Below, piece by piece: positions 20,862-22,264 of a stretch of 22,264 nucleotides of DNA. The first letter of the stretch is position 1; every line of letters starts with the position of its first letter. The stretch lies in assembly GCA_004335835.1 (NCBI GenBank), contig RWJK01000923.1, positions 1 to 22,264 on the forward strand, in the 5' to 3' direction. Position numbers and translations under genes: made by a program. Below the pieces are notes generated by a model. The model was not told the DNA's origin. It saw nothing but the letters and a program-made list of their open reading frames with translations, and searched no databases. The stretch is from Scenedesmus sp. ARA3 (lineage: Eukaryota; Chlorophyta; Chlorophyceae; Sphaeropleales; Scenedesmaceae).

Positions 20862-20992
20862 CCTATTTACGAAAACTTCTCAGCCACCAGGTTGTTTGTT
20901 TGTGGGATTTCAAAGCTCGGACAGTACCAATCCTTTCACCATCCTCATCAGCGTACAGCGACATCGTGCGTTTGCAATTTGTGTGAAAGCCG

Positions 20993-21772
20993 ATGGACAG
21001 TCACTCATCTTGCAACGACATGCAGGACCACGAGGTGAGCTTTGCGTCCACAGGCCACCAGCTGGCTCAAGGTTTCACTGAACGCCTGCATCTGCAGCTT
21101 CAGCAAGCACTCTACGAAAATGCCTCGTCTAATCAGCAGAAAACCTGTATTTCAGCTGAGATCACTGCACAGGAGCGCAAGATCAGCCGCCTGCTGAAGT
21201 TGCATGGGTGCTGCTGCTCTTACCGCTTGCAGGATAATCAAAACAGCAGCTTGGTGGCGCTCTCCATAGCTATGGAGCACCCCGCCCTCAGCTCTTCACC
21301 CAAGGTCCTGTGTGCAGCTGCTCGTGTGTGCAAGGAGTGGCGGCAGGCAGTGCAGCAGTGTGCAGCATGCAACATGGATGTGCACATCAGGCCAGACAGC
21401 AGCAGCAAGCCCAGCACCACTCAGCTGTGTGCAGCCCTGCCTGCCATTTCATCTTTTGAAACAAGCCATGCATCCATGCATAAGCTCCACAGCTGGTGGC
21501 AGAAAAAGTATCCCAAGCACGACAACGTTCTGCATGCTTGCCGCTCTGCTGCTAGACATGCGGGCAGTACAGCAAGGAAGCCGTACAGCGCGGCTCACAC
21601 TCAGCTGTGTGCAGCCCTGCCTGCCATGTCCTCTTTCAACCCCACACAGCAGCTCCACACCTGCTTGTATGCTGCTGTCCTTGTGCATATCTTGGGGCGC
21701 TTTATGTTCAGCATGGTGGCTACGTGGTGCGTAGCCTTGTTGGCAGTGACTTGGCGACAGCAACAGCAGTAG
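20993..21772 (+). CDS. F-box-like protein, probably two exons, 3' end doubtful
   Basis: The key segment is SSPKVLCAAARVCKEWRQA, which resembles the F-box core (repeated Ala, then VCKEWR), preceded by SSLVALSIAMEHPAL. F-box proteins recruit substrates to SCF ubiquitin ligases; whether this one does is inference. A clean donor (GAG|GTGAGC at 21034/21035) and acceptor (CTTGCAG|GAT at 21232/21233) suggest exon 1 of 14 codons and a 198-nt intron that happens to be open in frame. Downstream, TQLCAALPA followed by I/M-SSF occurs twice, 60 codons apart. The reading frame ends at TAG (21770-21772) inside the minisatellite, so the last 27 or so codons come from repeat DNA. This is either a truncated family member or another exon follows outside the window. 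Confidence 0.45.
   Translation: MDSHSSCNDMQDHEVSFASTGHQLAQGFTERLHLQLQQALYENASSNQQKTCISAEITAQERKISRLLKLHGCCCSYRLQDNQNSSLVALSIAMEHPALSSSPKVLCAAARVCKEWRQAVQQCAACNMDVHIRPDSSSKPSTTQLCAALPAISSFETSHASMHKLHSWWQKKYPKHDNVLHACRSAARHAGSTARKPYSAAHTQLCAALPAMSSFNPTQQLHTCLYAAVLVHILGRFMFSMVATWCVALLAVTWRQQQQ
21418..21645. repeat. in-frame 180-bp-spaced internal duplication
   Basis: CACTCAGCTGTGTGCAGCCC plus about ten further identical bases occurs at 21418 and again at 21598. The offset of 180 bp preserves the frame, producing two TQLCAALPA motifs in the F-box-like protein. Confidence 0.8.
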
Positions 21773-22199
21773 TGCCAGGTGCGGCCAATCATAGTCAAAT
21801 ATAGCCAATCGTTGGTCAGCTGTGAACCCCTGGGCTCTTCTGTGCAGCATGGTGGCCATGTGGCGCGCACCCTTGTTGGCAATGAACTGGCAACAGCAGC
21901 AGCAGCAGCACCAGGCGTGGTGGAACATGATCAGGATTGGTCGAAGCATTATCCTGGGGCTCTTGGCGTCCAGCGTGGTCACGTGGTGCAAACCTGTTGG
22001 CAGTAACCTGGTGGCAGCAGCAGCAGTGCCACATGTGGTCAAACATAGTCAACCATGGTTACATATTGGTCAAACAGTGACCCCAAAGCCCTTGGTTTCC
22101 AGCATGGCGGCACGTGGTGCGTACCCTTGTAGGTAATGACTAGCCAGAGCAGCAGCAGCAGCGCCAGGCACAGTCAAACATAGTCGAACAGGGTCAAAC
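21691..22199. repeat. four diverged minisatellite units of about 125-138 bp
   Basis: Units begin near 21691, 21829, 21953 and 22081. Each has a CTTGG/CTGGG-type start, CAGCATGGTGG with GTGGTGCG-like sequence, a CCTTGTTGGCAGTGA-like block, a CAG stretch, and a tail of GTCAAACATAGTC-like elements. It extends beyond the end of the F-box-like reading frame; the remaining bases to the window end hold nothing recognised. Confidence 0.8.
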
Positions 22200-22264
22200 A
22201 TAATCCATACATTACATTACATGCTCCACTCAACGAGGAGTGGGAACCCCAGTCAGGAGCCAAC

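Larger units (their letters stand above)
20402..20992. other. 3' flank of E(z) and upstream region of the next gene
   Basis: This holds the presumed E(z) 3' UTR. A perfect inverted repeat (20605-20633) and a second small one (20733-20752) fall in it. A TGTAA motif, the usual chlorophyte polyadenylation signal, is at 20857-20861, which would give a 3' UTR of about 460 nt. The rest, up to the next ATG at 20993, has no supported feature. Confidence 0.55.

Overview
This is nuclear DNA of a eukaryote, most likely a chlorophyte green alga. The genes are split by many short GT-AG introns. There are dense CAG/CTG microsatellites coding Gln, Ser and Ala runs. A TGTAA polyadenylation-type signal lies downstream of one gene, and the Polycomb protein is plant-like. 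The heavy CAG/TGCAG style suggests a Sphaeropleales/Scenedesmaceae-type genome, but genus is a guess. All exon models were built by hand from splice signals and codon phase; no transcript or database evidence was available.

Layout. (1) Positions 1-3306, minus strand: the 5' part of a helical, Gln-rich protein of unknown function in five exons; it runs off the left edge inside a Gly-Ser repeat. (2) 3307-4285: spacer with a hairpin plus 8-bp tandem repeat, one weak small ORF, and a stray copy of part of the next gene's last exon. (3) 4286-13651, minus strand: a 14-exon gene for a Slo/BK-family potassium channel of about 1,621 residues. It has a voltage-sensor S4, a TVGYGD selectivity filter and two RCK domains. 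(4) 13652-14486: divergent intergenic region, AT-rich in its middle. (5) 14487-20401, plus strand: a 13-exon, 806-codon Enhancer-of-zeste histone methyltransferase with acidic tract, Cys-rich pre-CXC motif, CXC and SET. (6) 20402-20992: its 3' flank. (7) 20993-21772, plus strand: a small F-box-like gene, probably incomplete or degraded. (8) 21691-22199: a four-copy minisatellite of about 125-138 bp.

The genes do not look like one pathway. The most unusual feature is the recurrence of local partial exon duplications. At least six exons of the channel and E(z) genes have a second, partial copy within a few hundred bases, four of them keeping a splice site. The most striking is in RCK2 of the channel, where one small exon with its splice sites exists as four tandem copies at a 95-bp period, three of them coding the same peptide. 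The spacers are only 28 nt and each exon is 3n+1 in length, so the copies should be spliced mutually exclusively. A second pattern is microsatellite orientation: relative to the sense strand of each gene, exons carry CAG and introns carry CTG, often directly against the 3' splice site.
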